DNA of 64,000 nt from PALSA-1006 sp041660815. GTDB lineage: Bacteria; Pseudomonadota; Gammaproteobacteria; Burkholderiales; Gallionellaceae. The number at the start of each line of letters is the position of its first letter. Position 1 is the stretch's first letter. The stretch lies in assembly GCA_041660815.1 (NCBI GenBank), contig JBAZVN010000005.1:62001-126000 (forward strand), read 5' to 3'. Positions 18,716-27,062 of the stretch are shown one piece after another. The notes under the pieces are model-generated. The model was not told the origin of the DNA, ran no database searches, and worked only from the letters and a program-made list of their open reading frames with translations. The position numbers were made by a program, and so were the translations under genes.

Positions 18716-19534
18716 TCAATACCCTGCGGGCAGCCGAATGCTGTATTGGCCGGACTTTTCGTCTTTTTGTAAAACCACCAAACTACGCTTTTGCGCTTCT
18801 TCCATTAACTCTTTAAACGAACGGAAACCAAATGCGGCCTCGGAAAATCCGGGCTTGCGGCGTTGCATGGTGGGCTTCACCATTGAACCCCATATCTTCT
18901 CGTCCGAGCCGCGTTCTGAAATCAACGCATCCACTGTTTCAACTAAAAAATCAATTGCTTCCTGACGCTTATCATCGTCAGTTTTAATTTCGCCCGGTTT
19001 TACTGCAACGGTTTTACTGCTGGTTTTTTTAGCCTGCGGTTTCTTCTTGGGCTCTGCTTTGCGCACCAGATCATCATAAAAAATAAACTCGTCGCAATTC
19101 CCGCTAAGCAGATCCGAGGTCGAATCTTTGACACCAATGCCGATGACGTATTTATTGTTTTCGCGCAGCTTGGAAACCAGCGGTGAAAAATCCGAGTCCC
19201 CGCTGATAATCACAAAGGTATCCACATGAGCTTTGGTGTAGCAAAGATCCAGAGCATCCACCACCATGCGAATGTCGGCGGAATTTTTTCCCGATTGGCG
19301 CACATGCGGAATTTCAATCAACTCAAATGCCGCCTCATGCATCGTCGCTTTAAATTCTTTGTAACGGTCCCAGTCACAATAGGCCTTTTTAACCACGATA
19401 CTGCCCTTCAGCAGCAGGCGTTCCAGCACTTTTTTAATGTCGAATTGCGCGTATTTTGCATCGCGCACGCCGAGTGCCACGTTCTCAAAATCGCAGAACA
19501 AAGCCATATTGGTAATTTCGGGTTGAGCTGCCAT
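18716..19534 (-). CDS. NYN-domain protein with C-terminal OST-HTH-type domain
   Basis: A 272-residue protein. Residues ~8-155 form a NYN/PIN-like nuclease domain with the acidic active-site pattern: FCDFENVALG, GKNSADIRMVVDALD and IISGDSDFSPLVSKLRE. A basic linker (AEPKKKPQAKKTSSK) leads to a C-terminal winged-helix region resembling OST-HTH/LOTUS (~200-270), a predicted RNA-binding module. The combination suggests an RNA-processing enzyme, but substrates are unknown for this bacterial group (LabA/DUF88-like). It lies directly downstream of the FAD oxidase gene. Confidence 0.88.
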   Translation of the reverse strand: MAAQPEITNMALFCDFENVALGVRDAKYAQFDIKKVLERLLLKGSIVVKKAYCDWDRYKEFKATMHEAAFELIEIPHVRQSGKNSADIRMVVDALDLCYTKAHVDTFVIISGDSDFSPLVSKLRENNKYVIGIGVKDSTSDLLSGNCDEFIFYDDLVRKAEPKKKPQAKKTSSKTVAVKPGEIKTDDDKRQEAIDFLVETVDALISERGSDEKIWGSMVKPTMQRRKPGFSEAAFGFRSFKELMEEAQKRSLVVLQKDEKSGQYSIRLPAGY

Positions 19535-19544
19535 TTGCGGCCTC

Positions 19545-20957
19545 CTAGATAACTTTTCCGGGATTCATCAGCCCGTGCGGATCAAGCGCGTGCTTGATGT
19601 TGCGCATCAGCTGTAATTCTAATGCACTTTTATAGCGGGTAATTTCCTCGCGTTTAAGCTGTCCCAAACCGTGTTCGGCACTGATGCTGCCGTGCAGTTC
19701 AGCGACCACTTCATACACCAGATGATTGACTGCCTGCTCGTGCTGCCCGATAAATGCATTATTCTTCGACGCGTCCAGCAGGGAGATATTGTAATGAATA
19801 TTGCCATCACCCAAATGTCCGAAAGCCACGATACGAATCCCCGGAAATACACTAATTAGACGGTTGCTCGCTTGCGTAATAAACTCGGCGACCTGACTGA
19901 CCGGTACTGAAATATCGTGCTTGATACTGATGCCTTCGATCTTTTGCGCATCGCTAATATTTTTACGCAACTTCCACCAGCGCTCGGCATGCTGTTTATC
20001 ACTGCTGAGGTCGAATTCCAACACCCCGTTGCCAAATGCAAGCAATGCGTCGCGCAATGCGCCATCCAGTGGAATGTCGAGCACATCCGCCAGTTGGGTA
20101 ATGACAATCCATTCGTATCGGGTGGTGAACGGCTCCCGAGTATCGGCAATGTTTTTAAATACCAAATCCAAGCAGGAGCGCGAAATAATTTCAAAACCGC
20201 TGATTTTGTCGCCGCATGTGGCACGCAGATGCGCCAACAATGCCACCGCCGCCGCCGGATCGCGTAGCGCAATGCACGCCGTCACAACCGACTTGGGACG
20301 CGGAAATAGTTTTAGCACCGCCGCGGTAATAATGCCCAGCGTACCTTCCGCTCCAATGAATAAATGTTTTAAGTCGTAACCGGTATTGTCTTTGCGCAAA
20401 CTGCGCAAGCCCTGCCAAATTTCCCCGTCCGGCAAAACCACTTCCAAGCCCAATACCAGATCGCGCATACTTCCGTAACGCAACACGCCAATTCCGCCGG
20501 CATTGGTGGAAATATTTCCGCCAATCTCGCAGTGTGGCGCAATGGCAGTTAACCCCAACGGAAACAAACGGTCTGCCGCTTCAGTAATCTCATAGATCGC
20601 CGCCAATTTGCAGCCCGCTTCGACCGTCAAGGTGTAATTAGTTGCATCCATACCGCGCAGGCGATTCATGCGCGACAGATTGATTACTATTTGCCTGCTT
20701 GCATCATTCAACGGCACCGAGGCTCCGCACAAACTGGTATTGCCACCCTGTGGAACAATGGCTATTTTATGTGCGACACACAGCTTTACCACCGCACTGA
20801 CTTGCTCCACATTCCCGGGAAATACTGCAGCGATACCCGCGCCCGCATACCTTCCACGCCAATCATTAAAAAAAGGCGCCGCGGCGGTTCCGGTCAAAAC
20901 AGCATCGCCGCCCAATAGGGCGGCGATGCTGTCAAGGATTGCTTGATTGTCTTGCAT
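19545..20957 (-). CDS. FAD-binding 2-hydroxyacid dehydrogenase (GlcD/D-lactate type)
   Basis: A 470-residue flavoprotein of the FAD_binding_4/FAD-oxidase_C family, which oxidises D-2-hydroxyacids such as D-lactate, glycolate or D-2-hydroxyglutarate. The FAD site is seen in IVPQGGNTSLCGASVP and GGNISTNAGGIGVLRYG. The C-terminal substrate domain shows FGHLGDGNIHYN and SAEHGLGQLKR, and the sequence ends in LMNPGKVI. No iron-sulfur domain is fused. The exact substrate cannot be assigned. It is followed 10 bp later by the NYN gene. Confidence 0.9.
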   Translation of the reverse strand: MQDNQAILDSIAALLGGDAVLTGTAAAPFFNDWRGRYAGAGIAAVFPGNVEQVSAVVKLCVAHKIAIVPQGGNTSLCGASVPLNDASRQIVINLSRMNRLRGMDATNYTLTVEAGCKLAAIYEITEAADRLFPLGLTAIAPHCEIGGNISTNAGGIGVLRYGSMRDLVLGLEVVLPDGEIWQGLRSLRKDNTGYDLKHLFIGAEGTLGIITAAVLKLFPRPKSVVTACIALRDPAAAVALLAHLRATCGDKISGFEIISRSCLDLVFKNIADTREPFTTRYEWIVITQLADVLDIPLDGALRDALLAFGNGVLEFDLSSDKQHAERWWKLRKNISDAQKIEGISIKHDISVPVSQVAEFITQASNRLISVFPGIRIVAFGHLGDGNIHYNISLLDASKNNAFIGQHEQAVNHLVYEVVAELHGSISAEHGLGQLKREEITRYKSALELQLMRNIKHALDPHGLMNPGKVI

Positions 20958-20965
20958 TTTCAGTT

Positions 20966-21727
20966 TTACTCAGTGTGATGACTCGACCTGATTTTACGTT
21001 TGGGCGAAATCCACATTTGATAGAGTGAAGAAAAAATCATGATCGTTGCAGCGATGCTATAACCAAATCCGCCAATAATCACAAACCAGGCAAAGTTCGG
21101 ATTATATTTAGTCAACCACCACGCAATAATATCCACAATTAAAAACGCAAAGGGCGTGAAAATAATGACAGCTTTTACGCGTGAGGTGAAGCCACTGGCA
21201 TACGTAAAAATCCAACCCACAAAGAAAAAGATAAACGAAATACCAAACATGTGAATGTGTGACACACGGGTTAGCCGTGCAATCGAGATTCCCTCGTCTT
21301 GTTTCGTCATTTCATACATTACTTCTTTTTCAGTTACATTTGCCAGGCCGGGAATGTTGGCATGACAGGGTGAACAGAATTGCTCAACTTGCGGCTTAAT
21401 GGTTGCTTCCCACTCGGCTTCCGGCGCTCCAGCTTGTGCCCATTTAATCATGGCCAAACGCACTTCCGGTGGGGCATTGTCTTTCATCGATCCATACAGC
21501 TTTGAAACCAGTTTCGATGAATTTTCGCCTTCACGATTACCGTAATAGCTGTACACAATGTCATCCACCGACAAGCCAATTTTTCCGTCGGCCATGCCGT
21601 GCGTCAGCATAATTTGCGTGCCTGCCATTAACAGACCCAGACCAACCGCCAACAAATATCCGGTAAACAATGTTCTAACCGGCAAAGTTAAATCGTGTAA
21701 AGAAAAACGTTGAATATCTTTAATCAT
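20966..21727 (-). CDS. Membrane protein with one c-type haem motif
   Basis: A 253-residue membrane protein. Helix 1 (~17-38) is followed by a ~115-residue loop with one haem c site, CSPCH (118-122), and then three or four more hydrophobic segments from ~160. His residues in RVSHIHMFG near the second helix could be ligands. The haem loop should face the periplasm. ATG 21727 is chosen because AAGGAA lies just upstream; the longer frame adds 10 residues. I do not recognise a named family. A role in membrane electron transfer is inferred. Confidence 0.8.
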   Translation of the reverse strand: MIKDIQRFSLHDLTLPVRTLFTGYLLAVGLGLLMAGTQIMLTHGMADGKIGLSVDDIVYSYYGNREGENSSKLVSKLYGSMKDNAPPEVRLAMIKWAQAGAPEAEWEATIKPQVEQFCSPCHANIPGLANVTEKEVMYEMTKQDEGISIARLTRVSHIHMFGISFIFFFVGWIFTYASGFTSRVKAVIIFTPFAFLIVDIIAWWLTKYNPNFAWFVIIGGFGYSIAATIMIFSSLYQMWISPKRKIRSSHHTE

Positions 21728-22035
21728 TTCTGAGTTCCTTAAAATTAACCCGCACATTATACCTTTCCAATTAACGTCATACTAATACATCAAAATTTTC
21801 TATCTGTTAGAAGCTTCAGCACACCTTCCCCGATATTTTTCCTGCAAGCTATTTGGCGTGCGCATAACCAGCGACTTGGCTGTCGCCATTTGACAGCCTT
21901 AGTCGATTGGCAAATAGTTGTATCAGGCTTGACTACGCGGTTTTAATGACGCGCCAAGCCCCCGCAGCGTCGTGCCGCTGCATTCCATATTTGCGAGCGT
22001 GAAAAACGTAGAGTTGTGGGATTTTTGAAAAAATC
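21728..22035. other. Noncoding gap with a MITE-related palindromic segment
   Basis: This 308-bp gap separates the haem membrane protein from the end of priA. Its centre, about 21841-21927, is an imperfect palindrome (gcaagctatttggc pairs loosely with ggcaaatagttg). It shares ataaccagcgacttggc and a ccttagt...tggc...tagt segment with the MITE-like element at 12936-13189. Neither end has the 24-bp terminal repeat, so it may be a decayed copy or a shared sub-element. Nothing else is evident. Confidence 0.45.
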
Positions 22036-24216
22036 TCAAAATTCGATCGGGTCGATATCCAGTGACCAGCGCAGCTTGGTTGCCGGAAGCTGTTCAAGCA
22101 AAGGCCGCCAGGCACGTAAAAATTGCTGCAGCTCTTTGCGAGTTTCGCTTTGCACCAGCAATTGCGCGCGAATATGGTTTGCACGTTTCGGCATGGAAGC
22201 GGCCACCACCCCGTATATTTCCACCGGCATGGATAGCGCCATCGCAGCCTCGCGGCCCCGCTTTAAAAAACTGTAAACCTCGCTGTCATTTAATCCTTCG
22301 GCGCGCAATAGGACCTGAAATACAAAGGGTGGAAAACCGGCTTGCCTGCGCTCGGATAACAATATTTGTGCCCAGGCATCATAGTCGTGTGCACGCAAGG
22401 CACGAAATATTGGATGATCCGGAAAAAAGGTTTGCATCAGAACTTCGCCGGGTTTTTCAGCACGTCCGGCGCGTCCCGCAACCTGTGCCAGTTGTGCGAA
22501 TAATTTTTCCGAAGCGCGAAAATCTGCGCTGTATAAAGCTCCGTCCGGGTTGAGTACGCCGACTAACGTCAGGTTCGGAAAATCGTGTCCCTTGGCCAAA
22601 ATTTGCGTGCCCACCATGATATCAACCGCGTCATCCTGAATCTGTTTGCGCATCGCACTCCAGGCATTTTTGTTGCGCGTACTATCCCGATCCACCCGCA
22701 TAATTCGCGCTTCCGGGAAGTGCGCCTGCAAGGCTTCTTCAATGCGCTGCGTGCCGATACCCACCGGCTGCAAATCAGTATTGCCACATTCCGGACAGGC
22801 GCGCGGTACACGTTCCTGATGCCCGCAATGATGACAACGCAAAATACGCTCTTGCAAATGCAGTACCAGTTTCCCCGCACATTTTTTGCAGCCGGAAACC
22901 CAGCCGCACGCGCCGCACATCAAGACCGGAGCATAGCCGCGCCGATTGATAAATATCAAACTCTGTTCTTTGCGATGCAGACGCAATTCCAGTGCGGCCA
23001 ACATCGCCGGACTAATGCCATCCTTCAAAGGAATGCGGCTGATATTCAGGCAATGCAATTGCGGTAAACGCGCCTCTGCCGAAGCGCGCTGCGTTAGTTT
23101 AAGCATCTGGTAGCGCCCGGTTTGTGCGTTGTAATAACTTTCCAGTGAGGGGGTTGCCGAGCCTAATACGATTGGCACTTTACGTTGATTGGCACGGAAA
23201 ATCGCCACATCGCGGGCAGAATATCGCAATCCATCCTGTTGTTTATAGGAGGAATCATGCTCTTCATCAACCAGAATAAGCCCGAGTTGCGGTAGCGGGG
23301 TAAACACGGAAAGACGTGTGCCCAACACAATCCGCGCTTGACCTGATTGTGAGCGCAACCAGTTTCTCGCGCGTTCACCATCATTCAACCCACTGTGCAA
23401 ACTTACCAACTCAACGTCTGGAAAGCGGCTGCGAAAGTAGTTTTCCAACTGCGGAGTGAGATTGATTTCCGGTACCAGCAGCAATACTTGCTGGCCGCGG
23501 AGCAACGTATGATGCATGAGTTGCACATAAACTTCGGTCTTGCCACTTCCGGTGATGCCGTGCAGTAAAAAACAGCGGTAACCCTCGGAATGTGTCATCT
23601 CGTCAATTACCTGCTGTTGCGCAAAAGTTGGAGTATGAACTTCATTAAACGTATGTTCGGCGGGTACAGGAGCGCCCACTTCGCAACACTCCACCCATCC
23701 TGCCTCCAACAATGCCTTTAACACTGCCGGGGCACTCGCGGAAAGTGCGCGCAACTGCGCGCTACTCATCGGGGCATTTTTCAAACTTTGCAGCATGCGC
23801 AATTTAACCGCACCACGCTTGGGTAGTTTTTCCAGATCTACTTCTTGCCCCGGCTTACTTAATCTGTAATACAGATCTTGTTTAATGACGAGCGGTTGTT
23901 GCGCGCGCAACCGCGCCGGTAGCGCAGACATGATTGTCATGCCCAATGGATATTGATAATAGTCACTGCAGAAGCGCAACAGTGTTATTAATTCGGAAGG
24001 CAAAGGCGACATATCATGCATCACTTCTTGCACCGGCTTAACACGTTCGGCAGCCAATTCCGAAGTTTCTGCCAACTCCATCACGACGCCTATCATCTGT
24101 TTTCGCCCGAATGGCACGAGCACGCGCTGGCCGACTTCGACCGATAAATTAGCACCGATAAAATAGTCAAAAAGTGTTGACAAGGGCACATCCAGCGCAA
24201 CGCGAATGATGGGCAT
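22036..24216 (-). CDS. priA: Primosomal replication restart helicase PriA
   Basis: A 3'-5' DNA helicase that restarts stalled forks, 726 residues from the chosen start. Visible are the N-terminal DNA-binding domain (IIRVALDVPLSTLFDY, VPFGRKQMIGVV), Walker A (HGITGSGKTEVY), the DEEH box (LVDEEHDSSYKQQDG), the zinc-binding Cys cluster (CGACGWVSGCKKCAGK, RCHHCG, CPECGN) and helicase motif VI (QVAGRAGRAEKPG). ATG 24216 has GGAGAG upstream and gives the usual N-terminus. A GTG frame from 24294 runs into DnaA boxes and adds unconserved residues. The upstream boxes suggest DnaA control. Confidence 0.96.
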   Translation of the reverse strand: MPIIRVALDVPLSTLFDYFIGANLSVEVGQRVLVPFGRKQMIGVVMELAETSELAAERVKPVQEVMHDMSPLPSELITLLRFCSDYYQYPLGMTIMSALPARLRAQQPLVIKQDLYYRLSKPGQEVDLEKLPKRGAVKLRMLQSLKNAPMSSAQLRALSASAPAVLKALLEAGWVECCEVGAPVPAEHTFNEVHTPTFAQQQVIDEMTHSEGYRCFLLHGITGSGKTEVYVQLMHHTLLRGQQVLLLVPEINLTPQLENYFRSRFPDVELVSLHSGLNDGERARNWLRSQSGQARIVLGTRLSVFTPLPQLGLILVDEEHDSSYKQQDGLRYSARDVAIFRANQRKVPIVLGSATPSLESYYNAQTGRYQMLKLTQRASAEARLPQLHCLNISRIPLKDGISPAMLAALELRLHRKEQSLIFINRRGYAPVLMCGACGWVSGCKKCAGKLVLHLQERILRCHHCGHQERVPRACPECGNTDLQPVGIGTQRIEEALQAHFPEARIMRVDRDSTRNKNAWSAMRKQIQDDAVDIMVGTQILAKGHDFPNLTLVGVLNPDGALYSADFRASEKLFAQLAQVAGRAGRAEKPGEVLMQTFFPDHPIFRALRAHDYDAWAQILLSERRQAGFPPFVFQVLLRAEGLNDSEVYSFLKRGREAAMALSMPVEIYGVVAASMPKRANHIRAQLLVQSETRKELQQFLRAWRPLLEQLPATKLRWSLDIDPIEF

Positions 24217-24286
24217 GTTATTGAATATCTCTCCGGTAAATTCTACGAATCTTCGCCAAGCATCTTGATGGATATGAAGTTTTTTC

Positions 24287-24321
24287 TTATCCACAATTTC
24301 TGTGGATAACTATGTGTATAA
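24287..24321. promoter_or_regulatory. DnaA-box cluster upstream of priA
   Basis: Two perfect consensus DnaA boxes face each other: TTATCCACA at 24287-24295 and TGTGGATAA at 24301-24309, five bases apart. A third near-match, TGTGTATAA (8 of 9), follows at 24313-24321. They sit 71-105 bp upstream of the chosen priA start and border an AT-rich stretch to ~24430. DnaA binding could regulate priA. An origin is less likely, as dnaA/dnaN and further boxes are absent. Confidence 0.7.
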
Positions 24322-24426
24322 AATTGAATAAATTAGCTAACTACTAATGATATATACAGTTTTTGGTGTTGCACAAAATTCAGACGCACATTAAATTCTT
24401 TTATAATCAAGTAGTTACTTAAAAAC

Positions 24427-24463
24427 AATAAAGGCCACAGAAATGTTCACTGTGGCCTTTATT
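24427..24463 (-). terminator. Intrinsic terminator downstream of hemE
   Basis: A perfect 14-bp inverted repeat (aataaaggccacag / ctgtggcctttatt) with a 9-nt loop. On the minus strand it is followed by a T-rich run (tgttttt). It lies about 44 bp beyond the hemE stop and should end the gltB-gltD-hemE transcript before priA. Confidence 0.85.
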
Positions 24464-24506
24464 CTGCTTGCTGCAATGTGCATAACCGCAGCGCTGTCAA
24501 GCAGTA

Positions 24507-25571
24507 TTAATGATATTTTTTGCTTAACTCATGCACGGCTTGCACCAGTGCGGCTGCATTATCCGGGTTGGTAAATTGCGAAATACCGTGTCCCAAATTA
24601 AACACATGGCCGCTGCCGTAGCCATAACTGGAAAGCACTTTTTCAACTTCATTGTGAATCACTTCCGGAGTGGCAAATAACACAGTCGGATCAATATTGC
24701 CCTGCAGCGCAACCTTGTGCCCCACCTTCTGGCGTGCCACACCAATGTCCATTGTCCAATCCAATCCCACTGCATCACAGCCGATATCGGCAATGCTCTC
24801 AATCCACAAGCCGCCGCCCTTGGTGAAGACAATAGACGGGATGCGCACACCGTCTTTTTCTTTGATGAGTCCGGCCACAATGCGCTGCATATAGGGCAGC
24901 GAAAATTCATGGTAGGCCGCGTGTGACAGTGCTCCACCCCAGGAATCAAAAATCATCACCGCTTGTGCACCCGCTTCAATTTGCGCATTCAAGTAAGCGA
25001 TTACCGACTGGGCGGTGACCTCCAAAATGTGATGCATCAGCTTGGGCTCTTTGTACATCAGGGTTTTAACTTTGGCGTAATCGTCGCTGCCGCCGCCCTC
25101 TACCATATAACAAGACAAAGTCCAGGGACTGCCGGAAAAACCGATCAGCGGCACACGGCCATCCAGCGCTTTGCGAATCTGCGATACCGCATCGGTCACA
25201 TATTTCAAATCGCTGCCGATATCCGGCACACGCAGAGCTTTGATTGCTGCTTCATCGCGCAAAGGCCGTTCAAATTTTGGGCCTTCACCTTCGGCAAAAT
25301 ACAAGCCCAAGCCCATCGCATCCGGTACGGTGAGAATATCTGAAAATAAAATTGCCGCGTCCAAAGGAAAACGATCCAGGGGCTGCAACGTGACTTCCGT
25401 TGCCATGTCAGGGCTTTTGCATAATTCCAAAAAACTGCCGGCGCGCTTGCGTGTTGCACAGTATTCCGGCAAATAACGGCCCGCCTGGCGCATCATCCAC
25501 ACGGGCGTATATTCGGTTGACTCACGCAATAAAGCACGCAGGAAAGTATCGTTTTTTACATTAAAGTTCAT
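24507..25571 (-). CDS. hemE: Uroporphyrinogen decarboxylase
   Basis: A cytosolic haem-biosynthesis enzyme of 354 residues that converts uroporphyrinogen III to coproporphyrinogen III. The signature PVWMMRQAGRYLPEY is at the N-terminus, with LFSDILTVPDAMGLGL, IGFSGSPWTLSCYMVEG and FNLGHGISQFTNP further on. Length and motif order are standard. It starts 27 bp after the gltD stop, so it may be cotranscribed with gltBD, and it has its own terminator. Confidence 0.98.
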   Translation of the reverse strand: MNFNVKNDTFLRALLRESTEYTPVWMMRQAGRYLPEYCATRKRAGSFLELCKSPDMATEVTLQPLDRFPLDAAILFSDILTVPDAMGLGLYFAEGEGPKFERPLRDEAAIKALRVPDIGSDLKYVTDAVSQIRKALDGRVPLIGFSGSPWTLSCYMVEGGGSDDYAKVKTLMYKEPKLMHHILEVTAQSVIAYLNAQIEAGAQAVMIFDSWGGALSHAAYHEFSLPYMQRIVAGLIKEKDGVRIPSIVFTKGGGLWIESIADIGCDAVGLDWTMDIGVARQKVGHKVALQGNIDPTVLFATPEVIHNEVEKVLSSYGYGSGHVFNLGHGISQFTNPDNAAALVQAVHELSKKYH

Positions 25572-25598
25572 TATCAGCCTATTTAAAATTTATTTTAT

Positions 25599-27062
25599 TT
25601 AACGGGGCAACACACTGCTGCCCATCAAATATTCATCCACCGCCCGTGCTGCCTGACGACCTTCGCGAATTGCCCATACCACCAAAGATTGGCCGCGCCG
25701 CATGTCACCCGCTGCAAATACTTTCTTGACGTTGGTTTGATAGCAATCCGCACCTTCAGTATTGGCTTTTGCGTTACCGCGCGCATCTTTTTCCACCCCG
25801 AAAGCATCCAGCACTTGCGCCAGCGGATTGGTGAAGCCCATTGCCAAAAATACAAAATCCGCTTTGATTTCAAATTCAGTTCCGGCGATCTCAGTCATCT
25901 TGCCGTCTTTAAATTCGACGCGCACGGCCTTGACGGATTTGAGCACTCCCTTGTCACCGACAAATTCTTTGGTGGCAATCGCCCAGTCGCGCACGCAACC
26001 TTCGTCGTGCGAACTGGAGGTGCGCAACTTCATTGGCCAATACGGCCAAGTTAACGATTTATTTTCCTGATCCGGTGCGCGCGGCATCACTTCAATCTGC
26101 GTCACCATTGCGGCACCGTGACGGTTGGATGTACCGACACAATCCGAACCGGTATCACCGCCGCCGATAACCAGAACATGCTTGCCTTTCACATTGATCT
26201 GATTTTTGGCATCACCCGCTACTTCTTTATTTTGCGGAATTAAAAATTCCAGCGCGTAATGCACGCCTTTTAACTCGCGTCCCGGCACCGGTAAATCGCG
26301 TGGCTGCTCGGAACCGCCCGCGATAATTACCGCATCAAAATCTTTTTGCAGTTGCTGCGGACTGACTACTTTAGTTGCATCGTTGGCAATGCCTTTACCC
26401 GGCAATTCTTTACCGACGAATACATTGGTTTGAAATTTAACCCCTTCTGCGGTCAATTGCGCCATGCGCCAATCAATCAGGCGTTTGTCCAATTTAAAAT
26501 CAGGGATGCCGTAGCGCATCAGGCCACCGATGCGGCTATTTTTTTCAAAAACCGTCACAGCATGTCCGGCGCGCGCCAATTGTTGTGCGGCCGCCAACCC
26601 TGCAGGGCCGGAACCGACAACAGCTACTTTTTTACCGGTTTTCTTGGCTGCCGGCTGTGCAACAACCCAGCCATTTTCGCCGCCCTTGTCGATAATCGCA
26701 TGCTCGATCGACTTGATTCCAACCGCATCATTATTGATATTCAGCGTACACGCGGCTTCGCAGGGTGCGGGGCAAATACGCCCGGTGACTTCGGGGAAAT
26801 TATTGGTGGAATGCAGAACTTCCAAGGCTTGCTGCCAGTTGCCGCGATACACCAGATCATTCCAGTCGGGAATAATATTGTTGACCGGACAGCCGTTATT
26901 GCAGAACGGAATACCGCAATCCATACAACGCGCAGCTTGCTGCTTGGCATCGGTGTCAGACAAATGCGCCACAAATTCCTGATAGCCTTTTAAACGTTGT
27001 TCGACTGGCGCATAACCTTCGTTCAAACGCGCAAATTCCATAAATCCTGTTGGCTTGCCCAT
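25599..27062 (-). CDS. gltD: Glutamate synthase (NADPH) small subunit
   Basis: The 487-residue flavoprotein subunit passes electrons from NADPH to GltB. Seen are the N-terminal 4Fe-4S cysteines (CMDCGIPFCNNGCPVNN), the FAD-binding VVGSGPAGLAAAQQLARAG, the NADPH-binding VLVIGGGDTGSDCVGTS and the C-terminal KKVFAAGDMRRGQSLVVWA. Its ATG overlaps the gltB stop (TAATG), showing translational coupling. Confidence 0.98.
   Translation of the reverse strand: MGKPTGFMEFARLNEGYAPVEQRLKGYQEFVAHLSDTDAKQQAARCMDCGIPFCNNGCPVNNIIPDWNDLVYRGNWQQALEVLHSTNNFPEVTGRICPAPCEAACTLNINNDAVGIKSIEHAIIDKGGENGWVVAQPAAKKTGKKVAVVGSGPAGLAAAQQLARAGHAVTVFEKNSRIGGLMRYGIPDFKLDKRLIDWRMAQLTAEGVKFQTNVFVGKELPGKGIANDATKVVSPQQLQKDFDAVIIAGGSEQPRDLPVPGRELKGVHYALEFLIPQNKEVAGDAKNQINVKGKHVLVIGGGDTGSDCVGTSNRHGAAMVTQIEVMPRAPDQENKSLTWPYWPMKLRTSSSHDEGCVRDWAIATKEFVGDKGVLKSVKAVRVEFKDGKMTEIAGTEFEIKADFVFLAMGFTNPLAQVLDAFGVEKDARGNAKANTEGADCYQTNVKKVFAAGDMRRGQSLVVWAIREGRQAARAVDEYLMGSSVLPR

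Noticed and set aside
24217..24506. Chromosomal replication origin
   Set aside because: Two perfect boxes and AT-rich DNA are suggestive, but more boxes, dnaA/dnaN and skew evidence are lacking; promoter control of priA is simpler.
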